From positions 1-64,000 of the forward strand of contig NBIV01000081.1 in assembly GCA_003194525.1 (NCBI GenBank): a stretch of 64,000 nucleotides of DNA. Direction: 5' to 3'. This stretch comes from Gracilariopsis chorda. Its lineage: Eukaryota; Rhodophyta; Florideophyceae; Gracilariales; Gracilariaceae. The notes beneath the pieces were generated by a model. It saw nothing but the letters and a program-made list of their open reading frames with translations, did no database searches and was not told the origin of the DNA. Shown here piece after piece: positions 24,213 through 32,852 of the stretch. How positions within the stretch are numbered: position 1 is the stretch's first letter; every line of letters starts with the position of its first letter. The position numbers were made by a program, and so were the translations under genes.

Positions 24213-24949
24213 GCCGTGAAACGCGGAAGGTCGATGAAGCCTCGCCATCTCCCACACAGGGTTCCGGAACGACGCAGCTACACCGTATGATACGGGAGAG
24301 TGGACAGACATCGCAGTCCATACCCCTGAACCAGGGCAACTCCCTGAATCAGGATAGCGATATTGTTTCGCAGACCCCTCACCAGGGTGTAGTCGCAGAC
24401 CCGTCGTCGACGGAATTTCCCAAAACGGATTCCTCAGCACCATCCATACCGCTGGTAGCAGGCAACGCACTCCTTGGAAAACCAGCAACGCTGGAAAGTG
24501 AAAAGACCCTCTTGAGGGTGGAAGGCAGGAATGCACATCCTGCAACTGAAGTCCATGGCTCTACAGCCCCGGACTTGAGAACCGTTCATAACGGGAATGT
24601 TGTCCGAACTCCGGAGATGGAAGTGCCAAAGTCTCCGCGCAATCGCGGTAATATACCGAGCGTCTCGGAAAAATCTGGCGTCTTCGCCAGGGTTAAACCG
24701 GTCGTCCCTGATGATGCACCTCTTGAGGAAGACAACACACCTCAACTAGAGGCTAAGTCCCCGAACAGGGTGTCCATGGCGCCAGCTGTCCACGCCCCAT
24801 CAGGGAGTTTGAAGCAACACACCGGAGCACCGGAAGTAACCACTGGATACCGGGTGCCAACACAGCAGTGCACGGCTCAGCCGGATACTGTAAGGCCCAA
24901 TCCAAGGGAGGTGGAACGCAAGGAGGCGGTTCAGAACCACATGCCGTGA
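24035..24949 (+). CDS. Ser/Pro/Thr-rich linker frame between integrase and chromodomain
   Basis: A 304-codon frame overlapping the end of the integrase frame. It is rich in Ser, Pro, Thr, Gln and Asn and has no globular domain. Many near-repeats of proline-threonine text suggest a disordered linker. It lies where chromoviruses normally go within a short distance from integrase to chromodomain, so the spacer is unusually long here. It may be a true extension of pol read through a shift, a separate ORF, or an insertion. Confidence 0.4.
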   Translation: MGDRSGPNGPFCTPNTTAPSARIYTRHAGYTTITLLAPSKEGEGTYRNAGYLLPSQRDLSRETRKVDEASPSPTQGSGTTQLHRMIRESGQTSQSIPLNQGNSLNQDSDIVSQTPHQGVVADPSSTEFPKTDSSAPSIPLVAGNALLGKPATLESEKTLLRVEGRNAHPATEVHGSTAPDLRTVHNGNVVRTPEMEVPKSPRNRGNIPSVSEKSGVFARVKPVVPDDAPLEEDNTPQLEAKSPNRVSMAPAVHAPSGSLKQHTGAPEVTTGYRVPTQQCTAQPDTVRPNPREVERKEAVQNHMP

Positions 24950-24975
24950 GAGTCACGTGAACGTATGGAGATTGT

Positions 24976-25527
24976 GTGCCCTGCACCAATCACCGAGCGA
25001 CGCGGAAAGCCCCACCAGGGAATGACATCCAAAACTCCGCCAAAGCAGCAAGATGCCCGCAAGCTCCCAGTTCGACCGGACTACCGTCAACATGGGATGG
25101 AGGACCCCTGCAAACTAGCGGCACGACCCAATTAATGCGGTACACGGCAACAATTCCACGAAGACACCCTCTTGAGGAATATTATTCCGCACTCTGCGCC
25201 GCATTCTCCGAGCGAAGCTGCAGGTTGCATCCTGATGCGCCTGTGATGGAAAAAATCCCGTCCAACAGACTGCCCCTGACAAGCGAGGTCACCATAACAC
25301 GGCAAGGGTGCAAAGTATACAAACAAGAGTTTGTGATTGACCGAATCGTCGGGCACACCTGGAATCAGGAAGTTATTCTAAGATACTGCGTCCGTTGGTA
25401 CGGATATGACCCAAGCTGGGACACCATGGAACTCATCGAACACTCCCCTCGTTTAAGGGTGGTCCAATACCACCACAGTGCGTGTACCGCAAATCCAGCT
25501 ACGCTGTCCAACGCCCAAATGGGATAA
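24976..25527 (+). CDS. Chromodomain-bearing 3' frame of the chromovirus
   Basis: A 183-codon frame whose last 75 residues form a recognisable chromodomain: KQEFVIDRIVGH, VILRYCVRWYGYDPSWDTME and LIEHSPRLRVVQYH. These align with the chromodomain pattern (VEkIl... YLVkWkGY... sWEp... L...iieyh). WYGY and SWD keep most of the aromatic-cage positions. The first 100 residues are low-complexity. It ends about 50 bp before a purine-rich stretch. In chromoviruses this domain tethers the pre-integration complex to methylated histone tails. Confidence 0.7.
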   Translation: MPCTNHRATRKAPPGNDIQNSAKAARCPQAPSSTGLPSTWDGGPLQTSGTTQLMRYTATIPRRHPLEEYYSALCAAFSERSCRLHPDAPVMEKIPSNRLPLTSEVTITRQGCKVYKQEFVIDRIVGHTWNQEVILRYCVRWYGYDPSWDTMELIEHSPRLRVVQYHHSACTANPATLSNAQMG

Positions 25528-25713
25528 AAACGCCGCCAACGCGGGGAAGGTAGGAAAGAAGGAGTGTACCCTCTTTGGTATGGACTCCATAAAGGACGGG
25601 GATGAAAAAGAGAATGCCGTTCTAAACGGGATAGTTTATTCAGGAGCCACGCACTTCTGGGTGATGCTAAGCTAATTACTGGCTAAGCCAGGGAAAGAGA
25701 CCAGGATACTGGA

Positions 25714-27384
25714 TTAGAGGTTCGACTCCTCCCCATCGTCCGGAGAGTGACTACCCGTAAGGGGGTAAGCCAAGGCATCCGCCATCGCGATGACTTCACC
25801 TGAAACCTCAGCAGCGCTTAAACCCGCTCCGTGGAAGAAGCGGGCAATGACATCGCTTTCATTGACTGTACCCCCGCCGGGGAGTGAAGGCCCGGCGCTC
25901 GCCATCGGAGGACTGGGAACCGGAGGCACCCCGTCGGGGGATTCGTCTATGACCATGTTGACAACATGTAGTTCCATGTCCCCCGGCTCTTGGGGTTCGT
26001 TATCCACCATTGGATCATCCCCGCTATATGCGCGGTAATAATCGTCGTAATCGACGTACCCAATCGGGGGGTCGTCCGGCACGTGCTGCAGTGCGTCGTG
26101 GAGTTCCCTCGCTTCTTTGGAGGAACTTTCCCGGAACTCCCAGGGATCGAAGTAGATGGAATCCCCCGCGAGGGTGGTGTTTCTATCAAGACCCGGATCA
26201 CCGGTAACGCTACCACCGCCGTCAAGCCGACCGCTCTGTTCCAGTTGGACCTCGCTCCAGTCAATAATATCGATCAACCCAATTAATTGGAGTACTTCGT
26301 CTTTGTTGGCAGTATCCCCAAGGCGGACACTGAGATCCAGGTTGCGAATAGCCGCCCGCACAAGCGGTTGGATGAACCACAGTTGATACTGGTCATAAAC
26401 CTCAGTGAGGATATACGCTGCAGTGCGGGCAGCCCACTCGGTTACAATTACCGACCAAAGCTTTGACTGGGGATCCTGAATCAAAAAGGAACCGAGGTAC
26501 GTGATTGCCGGCGGAATCTCAACGTAGCAACCCCGGCAGGCCTTATGAAACCTCCACCACTCGGGGAGCGCGACATACTGACCGTGTCGGTGAGGCGGAG
26601 CAATCCGCTCAATCTCCACGTTTTGATACGGGACAAAGTACCCGAATCAGCATCACCAGCACCGTTCATAACGGATGAAGTTTTGGAGGAAGTTGGACCG
26701 GGACTGCTGGGGAAGGTACCGGAATTCAGCCAGAAGTATTGGTCGTTCCCAACACAGGGCTTCTTGCCGCGCAGTGAGAAAGCTCCTCCACGCGAGGGTT
26801 TCCAGGCTGGCCAGGCCTTCGCCGTAACCGATTTCACCGCGCGTGCGGAATAGGCTGACGTCAAAGCCAAATCCAGTAGGCACCGGGAATTCGAAAGGCG
26901 CCCGGCTCTGACGTTGATATGCGATCTGTACCAGTGCCGCATGAGCCGCAGTCACGGAATCTCCCAATTTCCCTCGGATATGCTGCATCGGGATGGCGAT
27001 TCGATATCTCCAGTCCCAAGACGAGATCATGAGGCTGGGTAGATCCCCGGGCAGGGTACCGGATCCATCCGCGTAGGACGTAACCAAATCCTCGTCGAGG
27101 GCAGCGATGGGATGGAACCACGGCGCAAGCCGGAGACGAGAGGTGTGACTCCGATTCATCGGATCTAACCCTAAAAGTGCATTATAAGAAGGCCAAGTCG
27201 CCGCCGGGATCAGTCCGGAAGGAGCCACCGCTGGTTGAAGTTGGAACCCATTCTGGGACGCTGTGCCAATGTTGGCTGGCTGTGCCGGAGTTTGTCTCGC
27301 TTGTGGCAAGGGTACCGACCGGCAAACGGTTGTGAATTTCCCGACCGGAGCCGTTATTGGACGCTGGTTGTTGTTGTTGTTCAT
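25714..27384 (-). pseudogene. Unrecognised about 555-codon ORF with two internal TGA codons; toti-like coat protein possible
   Basis: From an ATG at 27384 (MNNNNNQRPITAPV) one frame runs to 26653, reads TGA TGC TGA, then continues in the same frame to 25714. The frame is also open upstream to 27705, but that part overlaps a repeat and is probably not coding. No domain is certain. The protein is rich in Trp, Tyr, Pro and Arg in the first two thirds (PWFHPIAALDEDLV, LMISSWDWRYRIAIP), and the C-terminal third is acidic with a Gly/Pro/Ala-rich stretch (PVPSPPMASAGPSLPGGG). Size and the Pro/Ala/Gly-rich tail recall coat proteins of toti-like dsRNA viruses, which I recall being reported in red macroalgae with partial nuclear copies. 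This is an inference only. The two stops mark the copy as broken. Confidence 0.4.
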
Positions 27385-27673
27385 ATTCCCCTTCCAAAGC
27401 GTGTGATCTGACTGAGTTGAGTAAGATGGAAAAGAGTTGAACTGATGTGCAATGAGTGCAGTGAAGCTGATTCGCTGCTTTGCAGAAGGTTTTTCTTGAG
27501 GTTGTAGTGCAAAACCCGGTTCGGGAAAAACACCCAAGGCAGCTCGGAACCTTGCCCTCAATGAGGTAGTCCCAGCTGGAAAGAGCCCTCTGTATACTGC
27601 GTTGCGGGCGTAACAACGCCAGTATTTCGGAGATACCACAGAGGTGGAATGGGCTGGGTGACGGGGTATCCCA

Positions 27674-27811
27674 GTGAGGCATGTTGATACGCCAAGGATT
27701 CTCATTGGATGCGCAGTGGATACATTGTTGTAGAAATGGATGCGCCGCTGATGCGCGTGTGATGAGTCAAAAAATACAGCGGCAAAAATTGCCGCCTGCT
27801 AGATGCACATC
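27674..27811 (+). repeat. 138-bp direct repeat, copy 1
   Basis: From GTGAGGCATGTTGATACGCC to AGATGCACATC, nearly identical to 30530-30666 in the same orientation. It contains several GATGCGC and GCATCC words, inverted forms of each other, and an inner palindrome GCGGCAAAAATTGCCGC. It lies directly upstream (in the minus sense) of the 27.4-25.7 kb ORF. Nature unknown; a MITE-like or transposon-end fragment is possible. Confidence 0.8.
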
Positions 27812-28119
27812 TCATGCACTCTGGATTCTTGGATCTCCATCAGATGCACTCACGTAGGAACCTACCTCTAATATGGGATATGGCCTAGACAAGGGTCTCA
27901 TATAGATCAAGTAACATCCATTAAGTAATTTTATATTTGAATTTTGCCACTTTACTGCACGCTGGGTGACGGTGAGAAGCCCTACGCCTTCGTCCCCGCT
28001 CTATACACCCCCTTTCATCAACGCTTGACAGCAGCCGCAGTGAACCGACGTCGCCTTAGCTCCCCCCAGGGGTCACCGGAACCTTTGCTCACCCCGTGTA
28101 GGGGCCAGCCCAAAATCAT
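27812..28119. other. Spacer, no gene
   Basis: About 300 bp between the repeat and the RETICULATA-like pseudogene. It holds a stretch with AGATGCAC words near 27800-27860 and a plus frame (from 27944) that overlaps the pseudogene in another phase and has no recognisable content. The original start codon and transit-peptide start of the pseudogene may have been lost here. Confidence 0.3.
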
Positions 28120-29224
28120 AAATAAAGGCTTTCGTTCGTTCATTTGTCGCCTCTCCGTCAAGATCAAAATGCGTCACTCCAGTTCGCACACCGACCCGCC
28201 CATCAGTACGTGCATCGGGACAAACTCCGCCATACCTAACCCCGTCGACCTCCACCCCAACCTCATCGTCATCCCCTCCAACTCCAACCACCCAAACATC
28301 CTACACAGGCGGAAGCACATCGTCAGGCGGTCCAAATGACGATGGACGCGGTGGGGGAGGTGGCAGAGGCGCTGGCGGCAGTAACGGTGGAGACAGCTTT
28401 CATAACGATCATTCCGACCATCACAACAGACTTCCAGAAGATCTTCAACTCGCTCTAGCCTACGGTTCCCTTTCTCCCGAAGCGCTTACTCGCTATTTCA
28501 ACGCCTTGGAAAACCCCTTTTTGAAGCTACTCATGTCCATCCCCGCATATAGAACAAGGGCGCTAGCCGATTCATCCTTTCTGTTCAAACTTCTCGCGCA
28601 GGAGGTGATCGGAAATGGAACCGCGTTAGCGTCTGAAATCGCAGTTCATGCCGAACATCTCATGGATGAACTGGAGTACGTTGCTTCTGATCTCATCGTT
28701 GATACCGTTGTTGAAGCCGCTTTTGTATGGAGTTTAGCCCCCAAATTATCGTTGCCTGCTAGCGCCTCTTCTTCTGCGTCTTAGTTGTCACGGTACTTGT
28801 CGTCGCTTCCCTCCCATATAATTCAAACTTCTACCGCGCTTACAACATTCACATTATCGCAATATACCCTTATCGGATTTGCTGCCGGCTTGGTTGGGAC
28901 CGCAATTACCTACGGTATGTTAGAAGGGAGAAAGGCTCTTGATCCCTCTTATAAACCGCTTAGACCATTACCAGCAGTGCTGCCTAATTCGACTGGCTGG
29001 GCGTCTTCATGGGCGTTTCTAGTAATACTCGCTTCTAAATTGTCGAAGGCATTGAACTTGCAATCGCAAACGCCTTTAAGGGGACTGCTGCACCGGTTTT
29101 TAAGGGCTCTTTTATTGCTCTGAGGTTTGCTAATAATTATTAGGGAGGTGTGCAGGTTGTACAGTTCTTCAGGTTCCTCGGTTTGCATGCTACGGGTGAA
29201 GACGAATCTCTGCATGACGAGTAA
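28120..29224 (+). pseudogene. RETICULATA-related (DUF3411-type) plastid protein, broken
   Basis: The frame open from 28120 begins with a Ser/Arg/Pro/Thr-rich stretch (AFVRSFVASPSRSK) that resembles a plastid transit peptide but lacks a Met. A Gly/Asn-rich segment follows, and then the family core: LPEDLQLALAYGSLSPEALT, ALADSSFLFKLLAQEVIG, LMDELEYVASDLIVDTV. A TAG interrupts at 28782. The same frame resumes with RYLSSLPSHIIQ and YTLIGFAAGLVGTAITYGM. Near 29000 the reading shifts, and the family tail appears in another phase: GVFMGVSSNTRF, a TAA, IVEGIELAIANAF, IALRFANNY, a TAG, then GGVQVVQFFRFLGLHATGED to a stop at 29224. RETICULATA proteins sit in the chloroplast envelope and affect leaf cell development in plants. 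Three stops plus a shift make this copy a clear pseudogene. Confidence 0.8.
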
Positions 29225-29864
29225 TCCGAAGAAAAGCAACAGAAGGCAGGCTAGCTGCTTCGTCTGAGCTGCGTACGGGTCTGTTTTGTTTTTCTATTGA
29301 CCCACTGCTGTATCTGTGTACGACTAACATCGGGCAATGGATCGCTTTAGTTTGCTGTTTCTTTTTTGGATTACGAAGTACCTTTGTACAACCTGTACAC
29401 ATGCTTCATAGCGTGTGTCTAACGGCAGAGTTTGTAGCGCGTGATATAAGTCAGCGTGGTCTTCCACACGCCGCCGTCAACACAGCTTAGAATGCATTTT
29501 TGTTATTGTTGTAAAGCGGGCACGCTCAACATGCCGGAAATCGTCTTTCTCCGAAAGAACTGGACTGAATGTACTGGCCGGAGTCAGGGTACGCTCCTAG
29601 TTGCACTTCAGCTGTATGCTGGTGTCTGATCCAGATCCAGTGGAAGAAAGCTCATAGGTCGGCATGGAACGGCCCTGTTTGCACACCTCACTTCACTCAT
29701 CAACACACAAAATTACATTCCAATCCCTCGTTTATACAACGCACTTTCACCTCGACGCTTTACGCACCAGAACATCGTACCTTCAGCAAACGCATGAAGC
29801 ATGATAGCACAGTGAAAGAAAACTTGCAGTCTTGCCTGTACTTGAAGATATTCACATCGATAGG
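29225..29864. other. Spacer between two converging pseudogenes
   Basis: About 640 bp between the ends of the RETICULATA-like (plus) and FKBP (minus) pseudogenes. Only short frames occur. It probably represents their former 3' UTRs; nothing further is visible. Confidence 0.35.
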
Positions 29865-30530
29865 CTAGTCTACATATCCAACATGAATGGCCGCAGAGAC
29901 CCTACCAAAATGAAACCCAATTCCCACAAATGCCGCGACAATGAAGAACGTTATATTCGGGTTGATCCCCCAGGGCGGTTTTTCGCCAGTCTGACTGGCA
30001 TAGGGACTAATAATGTAAAAGCGATCCGACAGCGATCTCTTCTTCTTTCTCTCCTTCTGTGTCACCAGCTTTTCTTCGTATTCCCTCGCAATGTCTTCGG
30101 GCGTTCGAGCCATATCAACGTTGAAGTCGGAGACCTTCTTGATTACTTCCCCCTCCCCACCGCTGAAAGACTCCAGCTCGATCTCAAATGTCAAGGTCGC
30201 ACTGTTCGGAATGACCGGAGGCATCCCCCTGCGGCCATACGCGTAGTTGGGCGCAATCGTAAACTGAGCCTTCTCCCCCTTTCGCATCGATGCAACTCCA
30301 GCTTCCCAGCCCTTGATGACCGTGTCTTTCCCGAGCACAAACTCAAATCCCCCACGTTATGAACTGTCACCAAATAAAGCTCCGTCTTCAATAGTTCCTT
30401 TGTACTGAACTTTGACAGTAGCTCCAGCGGGCATTATCTCACCTTCCCCGGTTGGCAAGACGCATTTTGTGACAGCGCCGTCTCCAGTCACATCAACAAA
30501 CTGCCCGACTGATCTGCGCGCTTTAAAGCG
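29865..30530 (-). pseudogene. FKBP-type peptidyl-prolyl isomerase with C-terminal membrane segment, broken
   Basis: Read on the minus strand: FVDVTGDGAVTKCVLPTGEG, ATVKVQYKGTIEDGALFGDS, a TAA, then GGFEFVLGKDTVIKGWEAG, MRKGEKAQFTIAPNYAYG and PNSATLTFEIELESF. This is a nearly full FK506-binding domain, covering VIKGW, the YAYG loop and the last strand. After it come a charged helical stretch and a hydrophobic segment near the C-terminus (ITFFIVAAFVGIGFHFG), suggesting a tail anchor in the ER or another membrane. The domain is interrupted by a single in-frame TAA (30358-30360 region). The N-terminus is cut at 30530 by a copy of the 138-bp repeat, so the normal start is gone. Confidence 0.8.
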
Positions 30531-30666
30531 TGAGGCATGTTGATACGCCAATGATTCTCATTGGATGCGCACTGAATACATTGTTGTAGAAATAGATGCG
30601 CTGCTGATGCGCGTATGATGAGTCAAAAAATACAGCGGGAAAATTGCCGCCTGCCAGATGCACATC
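30530..30666 (+). repeat. 138-bp direct repeat, copy 2
   Basis: Nearly identical to 27674-27811, same orientation. Here it replaces the 5' end of the FKBP gene: homology to FKBP ends at the repeat edge. Both copies therefore lie directly upstream of a minus-strand broken gene. Confidence 0.8.
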
Positions 30667-30735
30667 GAAACCGGTGCCGGCGTCACAGGGACAGAAGAAA
30701 TCACAGCCGTTCAAATGTGGCACGGCCAAACGTAT

Positions 30736-30756
30736 TCTCTCTCTCTCTCTCTCTCT
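30736..30756. repeat. TC dinucleotide microsatellite
   Basis: An uninterrupted run of about ten TC units, in a 170-bp gap between the repeat and the next pseudogene. Possible length-variable marker. Confidence 0.85.
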
Positions 30757-30839
30757 TTACGGGTGCCTATGTCTAATTCTTACATAGCGCAGATCGTTTC
30801 TTTTAAAAGAAGCGTTCTCTCACTAGGTAGACCAATACG

Positions 30840-31937
30840 TTGAATATGTTTGTCTCCGTTGGAGACCCAACCGCATATCCGTTTTGCTTCCCTGAAGTGA
30901 AGGGAAGTCAGGCACACCACGTGAAGGCGGATCGCATGTGCCCCAAACGTATTCATGGACCTAGACCCAAACTGTCCAAGTCTTTTACCAGTATGTGCCG
31001 AGAAGAAGCCATCGAACTCGTCAATGACTATGGCGCCCTTGCGCTCAACGCGACCGAGCTGCCAGTTCTGTAACATGTGATCAGCGTTATTACTGACCTC
31101 TTGCAACGCCGATTTTGTGATGTGGTTGCAGGCTTAGAGGCGAACGTGATTCGGCGCGTATGCCATGCGTTCCGACCCAACTCAAGGGAAGCATCGTTCT
31201 TGTACACGGTGTGTCGTTTTGTTACCATTTTAGGAAAGAACTCTGCACAGCACTGCCTCTGTATGTCCAAACTCATCGATGTGGTCTTATGTGAAAATTT
31301 GCTCCGCATGCACTATGACGGAAGCTTCATGGGAAAGAACGGCGTGATTCAGGAACTCCTGCAAACTCTGCGGAAGATGCTTGATCTGACAACGGACATA
31401 TATTCATATTCTCATAGGCAAGTGCTTCGCGAGGTCCTCGTAGCATTGCGGTTCCTGATCAACGGGAGCCAAGCTAATCGGCTCATACTGTTGGACACCG
31501 CTGAGCTGCAGATGGTAACAGAAGTTGTACACACGTACAAATACGACAAGTATGTGGTCGAAGCGGCTCTAGAGGTATTGGAGACACTGCGGCGACTGCT
31601 TTCAAGACAAAGAAAAACCACCCTGTTTCCTATATGAGGCTTCAAAGCGAGAGGCTGTCATGGATATCATACGATATTTCACAACAACACTCACTGAAAA
31701 CAAAGGCAGAGTGTATTATGCAGAACTCACATGCTCAGTTCTTCTTCAAGTATGTTCTCTTGGGTGCTACGAAGCTATGTTAGAGACATGTCCTGGGCTC
31801 CGCCGACTTATACCCCAAGTTATAGACCTTTGCTTTGAGAAGAAAATCTTCCTCAATGTAGTGATCTCCTTGGTAAGATATACACAGAGGTAACACGCCA
31901 AGTTGCAGAACTGCTAAAAATGTATGCTTTTGCGTAA
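30840..31937 (+). pseudogene. Helical-repeat (armadillo-like) protein, broken
   Basis: One frame runs from 30840 to 31637 with a single TAA at about 31071-31073, between NATELPVL and HVISVITDLLQRRF. Segments such as LIDVVLCENLLRMHYDG, GVIQELLQTLRKMLDL, VLREVLVALRFLINGS and VVEAALEVLETLRRLLSR have the length and Leu spacing of ARM/HEAT-type helical repeats. Around 31625 the reading shifts to YEASKREAVMDIIRYFTTTL and LTCSVLLQVCSLGCYEAML. A further shift near 31860 leads to a short tail GKIYTEVTRQVAELLKMYAF and a stop at 31937. I do not recognise the specific family. One stop and two shifts argue for a pseudogene; introns are less likely because the breaks are single-codon or single-base. Confidence 0.55.
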
Positions 31938-32852
31938 ATCCGTCTTAAACTTTGGATCCATCAATCCTGCACAATCTCCTTCCCCTCTGCTGTATTTGGG
32001 TTAACCAACACAAGATCCAGACTTATAGAGAATGTTGGTTTCTGATCCAGTAAACTTGAAGACGGAGAACCCTTTCGATTCAAATGTTTTTACTGTGTCA
32101 TCGATCTGAGGGTCCATCATGATGATCTACTCCTGGAACAAGCAAAGCACTATATTCCGACTCGACCATGCTGTACTGGTCTTCGCATACAAAAAGAAGG
32201 AACCTTCGACGTGACGCTGTTCTGATCGAATTAAAACTCGAAAAGCCATCAGCTTTACTAAACGTGCACTAACAGACCAGACCGTGGTTATCTTCCTTTT
32301 GCAACTGGTGGAATCGAACGAGAACAGAAAATCAGAATCTAAGCTCATGAATCACGTTTGCCAGAGAACTTTCAGAAATGGTGTAGAGAGCTGTGTTAGT
32401 CACTCACAAAAGCATTCCTAGGTTATTGTCTGTCACTGCATCCAGCTGAAATTACATAGAACTATTGGACAGACAAATGCTAAGTCCACTGTCATAATAT
32501 TGAAGAGTGTTCAGGAGCAAATTGCTATTCTAAGTCGAGGGTTTCTCATGAAACAGAGAATTGTTCTGTTCAACAATCTGATGCCATCTGAGGATACTCC
32601 ACATCTCCATGGGGACTCAGCGAAACAAAGCCTGAAATTTGTGGAAGGGTATATGAGAGTTCCACGAGGTGAATCCTCAAACCCTCTCAAGAGCAATCAC
32701 AACATGCGTGGAAGGAGGCAATAACTATTCAATGGATTCCCTTCGCGCACAACTCCTGAGCCACTACAGCCTGACTGTTCAGCTCAAAGTCCGCACACAC
32801 GGGTGGGACCAGACTCCAAACCAGCCCGGATGAAAATCGGCATGCACGATTC
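31938..32852. other. Intergenic DNA with no supportable gene
   Basis: About 900 bp. A plus frame 32500-32724 (74 codons) and minus frames of similar size show no motif. The text just before 32853 has protein-like composition in more than one frame and may be an eroded 5' part of the next pseudogene. Confidence 0.3.

Larger units (their letters stand above)
16875..25570 (+). mobile_element. Ty3/gypsy chromovirus, plus strand, 3' LTR not seen
   Basis: A long element with 5' LTR, possible primer-binding site, gag, protease, reverse transcriptase, RNase H, integrase and a terminal chromodomain, all in plus orientation. Several frames are broken (gag stops, a gap with stops between protease and RT, a frameshift between integrase zinc finger and core), so this copy is not autonomous. 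After the chromodomain there is a purine-rich stretch (about 25541-25565) where a polypurine tract would lie, but no LTR matching 16875-17672 follows. The 3' LTR therefore seems lost. A second, more eroded copy of the same family lies at 45.9-47.7 kb. Confidence 0.85.

Noticed and set aside
25711..25735. tRNA T-arm-like sequence GAGG-TTCGACT-CCTC
   Set aside because: No matching D-arm, anticodon arm or acceptor strand can be placed upstream; it coincides with the end of the minus-strand ORF.
27944..28339. 131-codon plus frame starting MPLYCTLGDGEK
   Set aside because: It overlaps the RETICULATA-like pseudogene in another phase and shows no domain.
28120..31937. Short introns as the cause of the breaks in the FKBP, RETICULATA-like and ARM-like genes
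   Set aside because: Several breaks are single stop codons with homology continuing in the same frame on both sides, leaving no room for an intron.
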